Positions 36,225 to 44,468 of a stretch of DNA of 64,000 nt are shown here, one piece after another. The notes under the pieces were generated by a model. It saw only the letters and a program-made list of their open reading frames with translations, was not told where the DNA came from and searched no databases. The stretch comes from Saliniramus fredricksonii (GTDB taxonomy: Bacteria; Pseudomonadota; Alphaproteobacteria; Rhizobiales; Beijerinckiaceae). The stretch lies in the NCBI RefSeq assembly GCF_900094735.1, contig NZ_FMBM01000001.1:806001-870000 (forward strand). The letters are read 5' to 3'. Every line of letters starts with the position of its first letter. The stretch's first letter is position 1. A program made the translations under genes and the position numbers.

Positions 36225-36545
36225 TCTATGGGTGGTGGCGGATTTCTTGCGCTAGATAGTGAAAGCCGGCTCTTCGGCGGACACTGAGCCACTGTGCCGA
36301 GTCAGAATCACTCAACCCTCGGGAGCGGTGAGGCGAATTCGGCATGGTGGCACGCTACACACATGAGCGTGTCTTCTGTCACCAATTTTCCCCTAAACCA
36401 AGCGCGCCGTTAGACCAAGCCCGATGGAAAATTGATTCTCGTCCCAATGGATTGGGAGCAGCAATGCAACGCATACTGGTTTGTTATTGCTCAGATACCT
36501 CAGAGACCTCGCTCTTGTTCGCATATTGCACAATTCACTAGCTAG
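36225..36545 (+). ncRNA. Candidate DRT3 non-coding RNA with ACACACA loop
   Basis: No convincing gene lies here, but the stretch directly after the reverse transcriptase genes is rich in hairpins. CACGCT (36351-36356) pairs with AGCGTG (36366-36371), enclosing the loop ACACACATG, and GGTG (36346) with CACC (36380) can extend the stem. TCCCAAT/ATTGGGA (36442-36457) and GCCG/CGGC near 36268 are further stems. As I recall, DRT3 systems use an ACACAC template in their RNA to make poly(GT). The motif, its loop position and its place next to the RT genes fit that role. RNA ends are guessed. Confidence 0.45.
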
Positions 36546-36615
36546 GCGGGATGATTGCTTGCATGACGTACGCCTGTGACTGTGAATGCCCGACATGGCG
36601 CACCTCCGCACCCCA
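36546..36615. other. Gap to the next chromosomal gene
   Basis: Short stretch after the RNA candidate, before the convergent 3' end of the trehalose-phosphate synthase gene. The sequence returns to chromosomal composition here, marking the right edge of the island. No element seen. Confidence 0.4.
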
Positions 36616-38838
36616 TCACCCCTGCGCCCGCCCCCGCTCCTTCTCAATCAACCGCATGATCCGCTGCTTCTTCCTCAGGCGGGCGGCGTCGAGGAGCATT
36701 TGGCCGGCCCAGCGGTAGACGTTGCGGGCTTCGACCTGTTCGCGCATCACGCGCATGCGTTCGCGCTGCTCGCTCGCCTCCATGGTGAGCGCCCAGTAGA
36801 AGGCCTCGCCCATGGCGTGGGCGTCGTAGGGGTTGACGATGAGGGCTTCGCCGAGTTCGCGGGAGGCGCCGGCGAAGGCGGAGAGGATGAGGACGCCTTG
36901 CTCGTCGTCGCGGGCGGCGACAAATTCCTTGGCGACGAGGTTCATCCCGTCATGCAGGGATGAGACGATGCACAGCTCGGCGGCGCGGAAGAGCTCGAAC
37001 ACCTCCTCCGGGTCATGGTGGCGCGCCACCAGCTGGATGACGTCGAAGGGCCCGCCATGGCGTTCGCTGATCTCGCGGGCGAGCGCCTCGGCCTCCTCCT
37101 GGAGGGATTTGTAATTGGCCAGCTTCGAGCGCGTCGGCGCCGCCGCCTGCATGAAGCAGAAGTGGCCGATCAGCTCGGGATGGGCGGTGAGCAGGGCATC
37201 GACGCCGTGCATCCGGTCGAGGATGCCCTTGGTATAGTCGAAACGCTCGATGCCGACCGCGAGCTGCACATCCTCGGGCAGGCCGAGGCGCTTGCGCACG
37301 GCCTTGCGGGCCTCCGGCACGGGCTTTTGCCCCTCCATCGCCGCAGGCGGCCATTCGATCGAGATCGGATAGGGCCGCACGAAGGCCTCGTAGCCCTTCA
37401 GCGTGATCGAATCGCTCTCGCGGTCGATGCGGCTCTCGATGACGCGGTCGACGGTCTCGATGAAGTTGTTGCAGTGGAACTGCGTGTGGAAGCCGAGGAT
37501 CGAGGAGCCGAGCAGCCCGTCGATGATCTCTTCCTTGTAGGGGCAGATGCCGAAGGTCTCGGAATTCGGCCAGGGGATGTGCCAGAAGGTGATGATGGTG
37601 GCATCGGGCAGCCGGTCGCGGATCATGCGCGGGGCGAGCGCGAGGTGGTAATCCTGGATCAGCACGATCGGATCGGGGCGCTTGGCCTCCGCCACCACGG
37701 CCTCGGCGAAGCGCTCGTTGACCTTCTGATACATCCGCCAGTCCGGTTCGCGGAAGACGGGGCGCACGAAGGCGATATGGCAGAGCGGCCACAGGCCCTC
37801 ATTGGCGAAGCCGTAATAATAGCCCTCCTGCTCCTCATCGGTCAGCCAGATCCGGCGCAGGGTATAGGCGGGGCTGGAGGGCGGCACCATCACCCGGTCG
37901 TTGCCGTCCACCGCCTCGCGATCACCGGTGCCCGAGCCATGCGCGATCCAGGTGCCGCCACAGGCGCGGGTGACGGGCTCAAGCGCCGAGACGAGGCCGG
38001 AAGCGGGGCGCTGCACGATCATCTCGCCGTTCTCGTCGCGATTGTGGATATAGGGCTCGCGGTTGGAGACGACGATCACCTCCGAGCCCGGCAGCTCGTT
38101 GGCGAGCGCGATGCGCAGGGTCTCGGGGTTCCACTCGGTATGCACCGTATCGATGCTGCGGCGGGCGAAATCGAGCTCGGACAGCGCGGCGCGGATCTCG
38201 GTGCCGATCTCGGTGGGCGTGTGCTTGATATCCTCGGCCCGGCCCTCGCGGGCATCCTCGATGGCGCGGCGCACGGAGATCGTCCATGAGCGCATGATCC
38301 AGAAGGCGACGAGGGAGGCGAGCGCGGCACCGCCAAAGGCGACGCCGATGGCGGCAAGCAGCAGGAAGATCCGCGCCTGGCTGCGCCGCTCCTCGACATC
38401 GGCATAATCATGCAGGATGACGAAGCGCACATCCTCCGCCGGCGCGGAAAGCGGATAGGCCGCGACCATGGCCCGGATCCCGGCGTAATCGGCCCGGGTG
38501 AAGACCTCGCCGGCGCCGACGGCGATCTGCTCGCAGGCAAAGCCTTCGGGCATGTCCGACGAGGCGAGACGCAGGGTGCCGCTCTCGCACAGCCCGACGG
38601 CGAGGACGCCCTCATCCTCCGCCAGGCGCTCCATCAGGACGGTGAGCCGCGGGCCATCCTCCGGCCCCTGCAGCGAGAGGACCTGATCACGGGCCGCATT
38701 GAACAGCATCTGCGAGCGCATCTCCACATCGCGCTGCGCCCATTGGTTGACGAAAGCTGTGGCAAAGGGCCAGATGGCCAGAACAACGACGAGGGTGATC
38801 GCAAGGGCGATCGCGCCGTATCTCATCGTGACGCGCAA
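36616..38838 (-). CDS. otsA: Membrane-anchored trehalose-6-phosphate synthase (sensor-like N terminus + GT20)
   Basis: Makes trehalose 6-phosphate from UDP-glucose and glucose 6-phosphate. The GT20 part begins near residue 250 (VIVVSNREPYIHNR) and has WPLCHIAFVRPVF, VLIQDYHLALAPRMIR, FWHIPWPNSE, GIERFDYTKGILDR and the C-terminal SSLHDGMNLVAKEF. Ahead of it lie a first helix (residues 8-28), a periplasmic-like domain of about 125 residues, a second helix (about 157-185) and a HAMP-like linker, as in receptor proteins. Ordinary OtsA lacks this. The start MRVTMRYGAIALAIT matches the helix. No otsB is adjacent. Confidence 0.9.
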   Translation of the reverse strand: MRVTMRYGAIALAITLVVVLAIWPFATAFVNQWAQRDVEMRSQMLFNAARDQVLSLQGPEDGPRLTVLMERLAEDEGVLAVGLCESGTLRLASSDMPEGFACEQIAVGAGEVFTRADYAGIRAMVAAYPLSAPAEDVRFVILHDYADVEERRSQARIFLLLAAIGVAFGGAALASLVAFWIMRSWTISVRRAIEDAREGRAEDIKHTPTEIGTEIRAALSELDFARRSIDTVHTEWNPETLRIALANELPGSEVIVVSNREPYIHNRDENGEMIVQRPASGLVSALEPVTRACGGTWIAHGSGTGDREAVDGNDRVMVPPSSPAYTLRRIWLTDEEQEGYYYGFANEGLWPLCHIAFVRPVFREPDWRMYQKVNERFAEAVVAEAKRPDPIVLIQDYHLALAPRMIRDRLPDATIITFWHIPWPNSETFGICPYKEEIIDGLLGSSILGFHTQFHCNNFIETVDRVIESRIDRESDSITLKGYEAFVRPYPISIEWPPAAMEGQKPVPEARKAVRKRLGLPEDVQLAVGIERFDYTKGILDRMHGVDALLTAHPELIGHFCFMQAAAPTRSKLANYKSLQEEAEALAREISERHGGPFDVIQLVARHHDPEEVFELFRAAELCIVSSLHDGMNLVAKEFVAARDDEQGVLILSAFAGASRELGEALIVNPYDAHAMGEAFYWALTMEASEQRERMRVMREQVEARNVYRWAGQMLLDAARLRKKQRIMRLIEKERGRAQG

Positions 38839-39310
38839 AACCGGAACTCCCGCATCTGGACCATCCGCCGCGTGACGCGGTCGGGACCTTGATCTGATTT
38901 ATCCCGCAGTTTCAACGTCGAGGCAAGAAATTCGTTTCCATCCGGATTTTATCTGAGGCGATTCTGGGTGGGATGTAGGCATATTCAGTATAAATCCGCA
39001 TGAAGAATGCATCAGGGGCGATGCGTAAGTATAAATCTGGTAACGTGACGGGGTTTATACTTTGCCCGCGACGGCACGTCTGCCGGTTCCGTCGCTGCGC
39101 CGGGCGGCAGGCCGTGGCGGCGGCGCCTTTGCGGGATTGCCTGTGGATAACGAGGATATCGGGGAGAGGGCACAAAAGACACGGTTTTTCCGTCGCTTCG
39201 CATCCGCATTCATCGAATCGTCATGCCAGCGCGGCGCTATGGGGGGCGACAAGACATGCCGCGCCCGGCTGAACAAGGCGTCGGGGGCGTCGCGTAGACG
39301 GAGGTGATCC
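38839..39310. other. Long divergent intergenic region with repeated AGTATAAA words
   Basis: 472 bases without a gene between otsA and the DUF6894 gene. AGTATAAA occurs at 38987-38994 and 39028-39035, and its complement TTTATACT at 39054-39061. The last two form a 9-base inverted repeat, AAGTATAAA/TTTATACTT, with an 18-base loop. This looks like an operator. The rest shows nothing recognisable. Confidence 0.5.
38914..38939 (-). promoter_or_regulatory. Possible EcfG-type stress promoter for otsA
   Basis: On the minus strand GGAAAC, 16 bases, CGTT, about 75 bases before the otsA start. The alphaproteobacterial general-stress consensus is GGAAC-N16/17-CGTT, so the -35 word differs slightly. Trehalose synthesis is a known general-stress output, which makes the site plausible, but it is a weak match. 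Confidence 0.35.
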
Positions 39311-39694
39311 GTGAGCGTCCATTACCTGCATTGCAGCAACGGCGTCGATCTGATCGTCGATCGCACCCCCTATCGGGCCCGGCGAATCGGAGACGCGTAT
39401 CGCGAAGCGCTCAGGCGCGCCCGCCACATCATGGCGGCGGCTTCCTGGCAAAGGAATTGGGATGGCTGGTGCGTCCACATCTGCGACGAGGCCGGCGAAA
39501 TCGCCTGCGTGCCCTTCTGCGAAGCGCAGGTGATCCCTTTCAGAAGGCACATTCCTCAAAAGCCGGCAGCACCGAGCCTTCCCAGCGCCCGTGATACAGC
39601 GCCAGCAGCGCCTGGGCCCGGTTCGTCCCCGTCGCGACGATCTGCTCGAGCGGATCGAGGAAGCGGGTTTCGTCGCGTCCCAGTCTGTCAATGA
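39311..39694 (+). CDS. DUF6894-family protein (127 aa), 3' end overlapping gshA
   Basis: The first 75 residues (MSVHYLHCSNGVDLIVD ... DEAGEIACVPFCEAQV) match the small DUF6894 fold, whose role is unknown. After residue 76 the ORF runs 155 bases into the 3' end of the convergent glutamate-cysteine ligase gene and reads a Pro/Ser/Arg-rich tail that looks like shadow translation. The natural stop may have been lost. The N-terminal domain is believable; the tail is not. Confidence 0.6.
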   Translation: MSVHYLHCSNGVDLIVDRTPYRARRIGDAYREALRRARHIMAAASWQRNWDGWCVHICDEAGEIACVPFCEAQVIPFRRHIPQKPAAPSLPSARDTAPAAPGPGSSPSRRSARADRGSGFRRVPVCQ

Positions 39695-40910
39695 TCGCAC
39701 GCGCCTCCAGACCCTCGCGGGCGATGCGCAGGGTCTCACGGGCGATCTCGTGGACACTGTGGCCGCCGATGCGCGCGCAAAGCCCTTCGCGGGGGACGGC
39801 ATCCCGCAGGGCCTGGCGCTCATCGGCGCTCCAGCCCTTGACGAGATCCCAGGCGGCATCGAGCGCGCCGTGATCGTAGAGCAGCCCGGTCCAGAAGGCG
39901 GGCATGGCGACGAGATGGCCGCGCGGGCCGGCATCCGCGCCGCGCATCTCCAGAAACCGCTTGAGGCGCACTTCGGGAAACACGGTCGAGACGTGGTTGG
40001 CCCAGTCGGAGCGGCTGGCACGCACCCCCGGCAATTGCGGCAGCTTGCCTTCCATCAGATCCCGGAAGCTCTCGCCGGCCACGTCGTGATAGATGCCGTC
40101 GCGCATGACGAAATACATCGGCACATCCATCACCCAATCGACATAGCGCTCATAGCCGAACCCGTCCTCGAAGGCGCAGGGCATCATGCCGGTGCGGTGG
40201 GGATCGGTATCGGTCCAGATCTGCGAGCGCATCGAGAGAAAGCCGTTGGGGCGGCCCTCGGTGAAGGGTGAATTGGCGAATAATGCCGTGCAGATCGGCT
40301 GCAAAGCCAGCGAGACCCGTAGCTTCTTCACCATGTCGGCCTCGCTCGCATAGTCGAGATTGACCTGCACGGTGGAGCTGCGCAGCATCATGTCGAGGCC
40401 GAGTGTCCCGACCTTCGGCATGTAGCCCATCATGATGCGGTAGCGGCTTTTCGGCATGACCGGCGTATCGGCGCGGGTCCAGAGCGGGCTCATGGCGAGA
40501 TCGAGGAAGCCGATGCCAAGCGGTTCGGCCACGCGTTGCAGCGCTTCGAGATGCGCGTCGAGCTCGGCCTGGGTCTCGTGCACATCGCTGACCAGCCCGC
40601 CCGAGAGTTCGAACTGGCCGCCCGGTTCGAGCGAGATCGCGCCGCCACCTTCGCCCTCGAACAGGCCGATCAGATTGCCGCCATCGGTGATCGGCTCCCA
40701 ATCGGTCTCGCGCATCAGCCCCGCGAGCAGGGCCTGCACGCCGTGATCGCCCGCATAGGGGACGGGGCTTTGATCGGCGCGGTAGAACGGGATCTTCTCG
40801 TGCTCCGTGCCGATGCGCCATTGCGCCTTCGGCTTCTCGCCGGCTTCCACCCAGGCGACGAGCTCGTCGCGGGATTCGATCGGCGTCGCGTCGGATACGT
40901 CACGGGCCAT
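39540..40910 (-). CDS. gshA: Glutamate-cysteine ligase (plant/alphaproteobacterial type)
   Basis: First step of glutathione synthesis: ATP-dependent joining of glutamate and cysteine. TEHEKIPFYRADQSPV, ITDGGNLIGLFEGEGGG, ISLEPGGQFELSG and MLRSSTVQVNLDYASE mark the type-3 family shared with plants. The open frame begins at 41012, but MARDVSDATPIESRDEL at 40910 is the usual start, giving 456 residues. A 13-base tandem duplication (40919-40931 and 40932-40944) lies just upstream in the leader. The glutathione synthetase partner is not in the window. Confidence 0.93.
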   Translation of the reverse strand: MARDVSDATPIESRDELVAWVEAGEKPKAQWRIGTEHEKIPFYRADQSPVPYAGDHGVQALLAGLMRETDWEPITDGGNLIGLFEGEGGGAISLEPGGQFELSGGLVSDVHETQAELDAHLEALQRVAEPLGIGFLDLAMSPLWTRADTPVMPKSRYRIMMGYMPKVGTLGLDMMLRSSTVQVNLDYASEADMVKKLRVSLALQPICTALFANSPFTEGRPNGFLSMRSQIWTDTDPHRTGMMPCAFEDGFGYERYVDWVMDVPMYFVMRDGIYHDVAGESFRDLMEGKLPQLPGVRASRSDWANHVSTVFPEVRLKRFLEMRGADAGPRGHLVAMPAFWTGLLYDHGALDAAWDLVKGWSADERQALRDAVPREGLCARIGGHSVHEIARETLRIAREGLEARAIIDRLGRDETRFLDPLEQIVATGTNRAQALLALYHGRWEGSVLPAFEECAF

Positions 40911-41072
40911 GCGCAGCTCTTTCTTCCAGCGCTTTCTTCCAGCGCTTGCACGATCGCCCGGGACGGGCGCAGATTCTGGGTGCTTGATACGGCGCCCGCC
41001 CGGCAACCGCAATCGCGCAGGATTGCCGATACCCGTACGGGCGCTGCATTTTATTGCATGAACGCAAGACTA

Positions 41073-41801
41073 TCAGACGGGCCAATCTTCCAGACGGTAG
41101 GCGGAATCCCAGAACATGTATTCGAGCTGCGTTGCGCGGCGATATGAAAAATGCATCCGTGCAAGATTGTTCGCCGATGCCGCAGCCGCTGCGGCATCGG
41201 TGGTGGCGATCATGGCGCGCACCGCATCGTGGAATTCCTCGCCGGCATAGGTGTCGATCCAGGCCTGGTAGGGGTTGTTCTCACTGGCGCGGGCATGGAT
41301 GTCGCGCCCGATCTCGGCATAGATCCAGAAACAGGGCAGGAGGGCGGCCAGCACCACCTCGTAGGGCTCGCTCCAGGCGGTGGCCAGCAAATAGGAGACG
41401 TAATGGCTGCAGCCGGGCGAGACAGGGGTCGTCTCGAACATGTCCTGCGTGATGCCGAAATCATCGAAGAACGAACCGTGCAGCGAGCGCTCGACCACAA
41501 TCGCGACTTCGGCACCCTTGGAGAACTGCACGATCTGGTCGGGATGCGGGGCTTTCGCCGCCGCAATGGCGAGCGCGCGCCCGAAACCGATCAGATAGTG
41601 CGCATCCTGCACGATATATTGCGTGAAACGCGCCTTCGAGAGCGTGCCGGCGGCGAGCTCCTCGTTGAAGGGCATGGTGCGGATGGTCTCATAGAGCGTG
41701 AGATTGTCCTGCCATGCCTTCGTGGAGAATGCCCCCGGCTTCATCGGGGAGAGCGGGTCGGTCGCGGCGGGGGAGCGGGCGATATCGGGGATCTGTGTCA
41801 T
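41073..41801 (-). CDS. tenA: TenA/Thi-4 family aminopyrimidine hydrolase
   Basis: Thiaminase II-like helical protein, usually involved in salvage of the thiamin pyrimidine. It shows the family pattern FTQYIVQDAHYLIGFGRAL, a GCSHYVSYLLATA segment with the probable active-site Cys, and the terminal YEFW-like LEYMFWDSAYRLEDWPV. The ATG at 41801 has AAGGAG upstream and gives 242 residues; an internal ATG at 41744 would trim a disordered leader. No thiamin genes or TPP riboswitch are visible nearby. Confidence 0.88.
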   Translation of the reverse strand: MTQIPDIARSPAATDPLSPMKPGAFSTKAWQDNLTLYETIRTMPFNEELAAGTLSKARFTQYIVQDAHYLIGFGRALAIAAAKAPHPDQIVQFSKGAEVAIVVERSLHGSFFDDFGITQDMFETTPVSPGCSHYVSYLLATAWSEPYEVVLAALLPCFWIYAEIGRDIHARASENNPYQAWIDTYAGEEFHDAVRAMIATTDAAAAAASANNLARMHFSYRRATQLEYMFWDSAYRLEDWPV

Positions 41802-41841
41802 CGGGCACGAGGCTCCTTCATGATCGATACGGCAATATCGC

Positions 41842-42909
41842 TCAGATGGCCTCTTCCACCGCCTTTCCGCAAGTGACCGTATCCGCATTTCCACCCAGAT
41901 CGCCCGTGCGCAGGGTCTTTTCCGCGAGAACCCGCTCGATTCCGGCGACGATCTCGGCTGCCGCTTCGCGCTCGCCCAGATGATCGAGCATCATCGCGCC
42001 GGACCAGATCTGCCCGATCGGATTGGCGATTCCCTGCCCGGCAATGTCGGGGGCCGAGCCGTGGACCGGTTCGAACAGCGAGGGGAAGGCGTTTTCGGGG
42101 TTGATATTGCCCGATGGCGCAATGCCGATCGTGCCGGTGCAGGCGGGGCCGAGATCGGAGAGGATGTCGCCGAACAGGTTGGAGGCCACGACCACGTCGA
42201 ACCAGTCGGGATGCAGCACGAAATGGGCGGTGAGGATGTCGATATGGAACTTGTCCCAGGTGATGTCGGGATATTGCGCCGCCATCGCCTCCATGCGCTC
42301 GTCCCAATAGGGCATGGTGATGGAGATGCCGTTCGACTTCGTCGCCGAGGTCACGTGCTTGCGCGCGCGGCGGCGCGCCAGCTCGAAGGCGTATTTGAGA
42401 ACGCGATCCACGCCCACCCGGCTCATCACCGTTTCCTGGATCACCACCTCGCGTTCGGTGCCGGCGAACATGCGCCCGCCGACGGAGGAATATTCGCCTT
42501 CCGTATTCTCGCGCACCACGTAGAAATCGATATCACCCGGCTCGCGACCCGCCAGCGGCGATTGCACGCCGGGCATCAGCTTCACGGGTCTCAGATTGAC
42601 GTATTGATCGAATTCGCGGCGGAATTTCAAAAGCGAACCCCAGAGCGAAACATGATCGGGCACGGTATCGGGCCAGCCTACGGCACCGAAGAAGATCGCG
42701 TCATGCCCGCCGATCTGCGCTTTCCAGTCATCGGGCATCATCTGCCCGTGCTTCGCGTAATAGTCGCAGGAGGCGAAGTCGAACCAGTCGAGCTTGACGG
42801 TGAAACCATGGCGTTTGGCGGCCTTTTCGAGAACACGCACGCCCTCCGGCACCACTTCCTTGCCGATTCCGTCACCGGGAATGACTGCGATCGAATAGGT
42901 CTTCGTCAT
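41842..42909 (-). CDS. Tartrate dehydrogenase/decarboxylase-like (isopropylmalate dehydrogenase family)
   Basis: NAD- and Mn-dependent beta-decarboxylating dehydrogenase. IAVIPGDGIGKEVVPEG, YVVRENTEGEYSSVGG, the lysine in ATKSNGISITMPYWDE, and the metal aspartates in SNLFGDILSDLGPA mark the family. EPVHGSAPDIAGQGIANP follows. GAVGWPDTVPDHVSLWG and LNLRP-like QYVNLRPVKL point to the tartrate dehydrogenase branch rather than LeuB. The start at 42909 has GGAGGA eight bases upstream and gives 355 residues. Substrate specificity is inferred. Confidence 0.85.
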   Translation of the reverse strand: MTKTYSIAVIPGDGIGKEVVPEGVRVLEKAAKRHGFTVKLDWFDFASCDYYAKHGQMMPDDWKAQIGGHDAIFFGAVGWPDTVPDHVSLWGSLLKFRREFDQYVNLRPVKLMPGVQSPLAGREPGDIDFYVVRENTEGEYSSVGGRMFAGTEREVVIQETVMSRVGVDRVLKYAFELARRRARKHVTSATKSNGISITMPYWDERMEAMAAQYPDITWDKFHIDILTAHFVLHPDWFDVVVASNLFGDILSDLGPACTGTIGIAPSGNINPENAFPSLFEPVHGSAPDIAGQGIANPIGQIWSGAMMLDHLGEREAAAEIVAGIERVLAEKTLRTGDLGGNADTVTCGKAVEEAI

Positions 42910-43059
42910 GGGCTTCCTCCGCGAATGCGTTGTTTGCGGCGCGCGCACGCCGGATCCTGTCTTGCCGCGATACTGCCCGATCCCGCCGGGCCGCGCGAGA
43001 CGGCGCCACGCGGAAACCGCGTTGGTCTGTGTTCACGGATTCGCCGCGCCGTGCATTGT

Positions 43060-44067
43060 CTACTGCCCGCGCTTGCGCTCCGCCAGCGCAATGCCACCCA
43101 GGACGAAGGCGAGGGCGGCGGCATGGTAGATCCGGAAGGGTTCGGCGAGGATCATCACGGCGAGACCGGCGCCGAAGATCGGGACGAGATTGACGAACAG
43201 GCCCGAGCGCCCCGGACCGATCAACTCGACCGCACGCATGAAGCACAGCTGCGCGATCAGCGAGGGAAACAGCGAGACATAGAGGATGATCAGCCAGCCG
43301 TTCAGGGTCGGCCATCGAACCTGCCCCATGGCGATCTCGATGCCCAGCAGCGGAACCGCGGTGATGAAGGCGATGATGGCGAGGATGGCGAAGAAGGCGA
43401 GCCCCGAGACCTGCGGTCGGTTGCGCAAGCCGAGTGTGTAACCGGCATAGAGTACACAGGCGCACAGCATCAGCAGGTCGCCCGGATTGAAGGCGAATTG
43501 CAGGAGCGTCGCGAGTTCCCCGCGCGTGGCCACGAGCGCCACGCCGGTGAGCGTCACGATCGTGCCCGCCACCTGCAGGGGCGTGATGCGCGTACCATAG
43601 ACCAGCAAGGCGCCGATCAGCACGATGATGGGCATCGCGCCCTGGATGATGGTGAGGTTGACAGCGGTGGTATAATGCGCGCCGACATAGAACAGGGCGT
43701 TGAAACCGGTGAAGCCGAGCGCGCCCATGCCGATGATCATGGGCAGCTTCTCGCGCAGAAGCGGCCATTCGCGCACCAGCTCCTTGTGTGCAATCGCGAC
43801 CGCGATGACGATGACCACGGTCCAGCGCAGACAGGTCAGCGCCATCGGCGAAATCTCGCCCACGGCGAGACGGCTGGCCACGGCATTGCCGCCCCACATC
43901 AGCATGGTCAGCGCGAGCAGAAGATAGGCCTGCCCGAAGAGCCAGCCGATCGGGGTCGTCACGAAGCGCAGGAGACGCGGGGTCGGGCCCTTCCGGCCAT
44001 CCGCAGGACCGCTTTCGGGGTCGGCATCAATCTTGCCGTTATCATCCGGATGGCGGGAATCGGTCAT
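43060..44067 (-). CDS. EamA/DMT-family transporter
   Basis: Inner-membrane drug/metabolite transporter of 335 residues. A polar N terminus of about 40 residues precedes ten predicted helices in two EamA repeats. The first begins LLLALTMLMWGGNAVASRLAVGEISP and the second LLMLCACVLYAGYTLGLRN. FNALFYVGAHYTTAVNLTIIQG and FVNLVPIFGAGLAVMILAEPF are family hallmarks. The substrate is unknown. It lies 150 bases upstream of the tartrate dehydrogenase-like gene on the same strand, so the two may be co-transcribed. Confidence 0.88.
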   Translation of the reverse strand: MTDSRHPDDNGKIDADPESGPADGRKGPTPRLLRFVTTPIGWLFGQAYLLLALTMLMWGGNAVASRLAVGEISPMALTCLRWTVVIVIAVAIAHKELVREWPLLREKLPMIIGMGALGFTGFNALFYVGAHYTTAVNLTIIQGAMPIIVLIGALLVYGTRITPLQVAGTIVTLTGVALVATRGELATLLQFAFNPGDLLMLCACVLYAGYTLGLRNRPQVSGLAFFAILAIIAFITAVPLLGIEIAMGQVRWPTLNGWLIILYVSLFPSLIAQLCFMRAVELIGPGRSGLFVNLVPIFGAGLAVMILAEPFRIYHAAALAFVLGGIALAERKRGQ

Positions 44068-44468
44068 GGCGTTCCATCATCGCTTGTCGCGGCATGCGCG
44101 CTTGCCATGATCGGGCTTACGCGCCCGGTGCCCCGATGGCAACAATCGCGCGGCCACCAAACGCGCACACCCGCTTCCGCCGCACCGCCTTGCGCCGGTG
44201 CGCCGGCGAATCGAACGGGTCGCGACGACGCGCGTCAGGCCATGGTCAATGCGGGCGTGCCTGTGCTAAAGCATCATCGTGTCAGGTGGTTACCGGCTGA
44301 CGGGACAATGATGCGGCAAAAGATCGTTCGGGTGTGGGGCCGGCTCCGTCGGTTCGGATCACGCTCTGAATCCGGGAAATATCTGTCGGCGGGCCATCGT
44401 GGAAGCGTGGTCGCCAGGCGGGCAGCGATGGCCGTGATCTGCGGTCGAACAACATGGCGGTTGGAAAT
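44068..44468. other. Intergenic between divergent genes
   Basis: About 400 bases with no gene I can support; short ORFs here lack ribosome binding sites. It must carry promoters for the EamA transporter and for the MotA-like operon. I see no RNA gene, repeat or clear operator. Confidence 0.4.

Noticed and set aside
36344-36541. 65-codon ORF after the drt3b fragment
   Set aside because: No ribosome binding site or protein-like composition; the stretch is better explained as structured non-coding RNA.
41802-41841. TPP riboswitch upstream of tenA
   Set aside because: Only 40 bases separate the genes and none of the conserved thi-box words is present.
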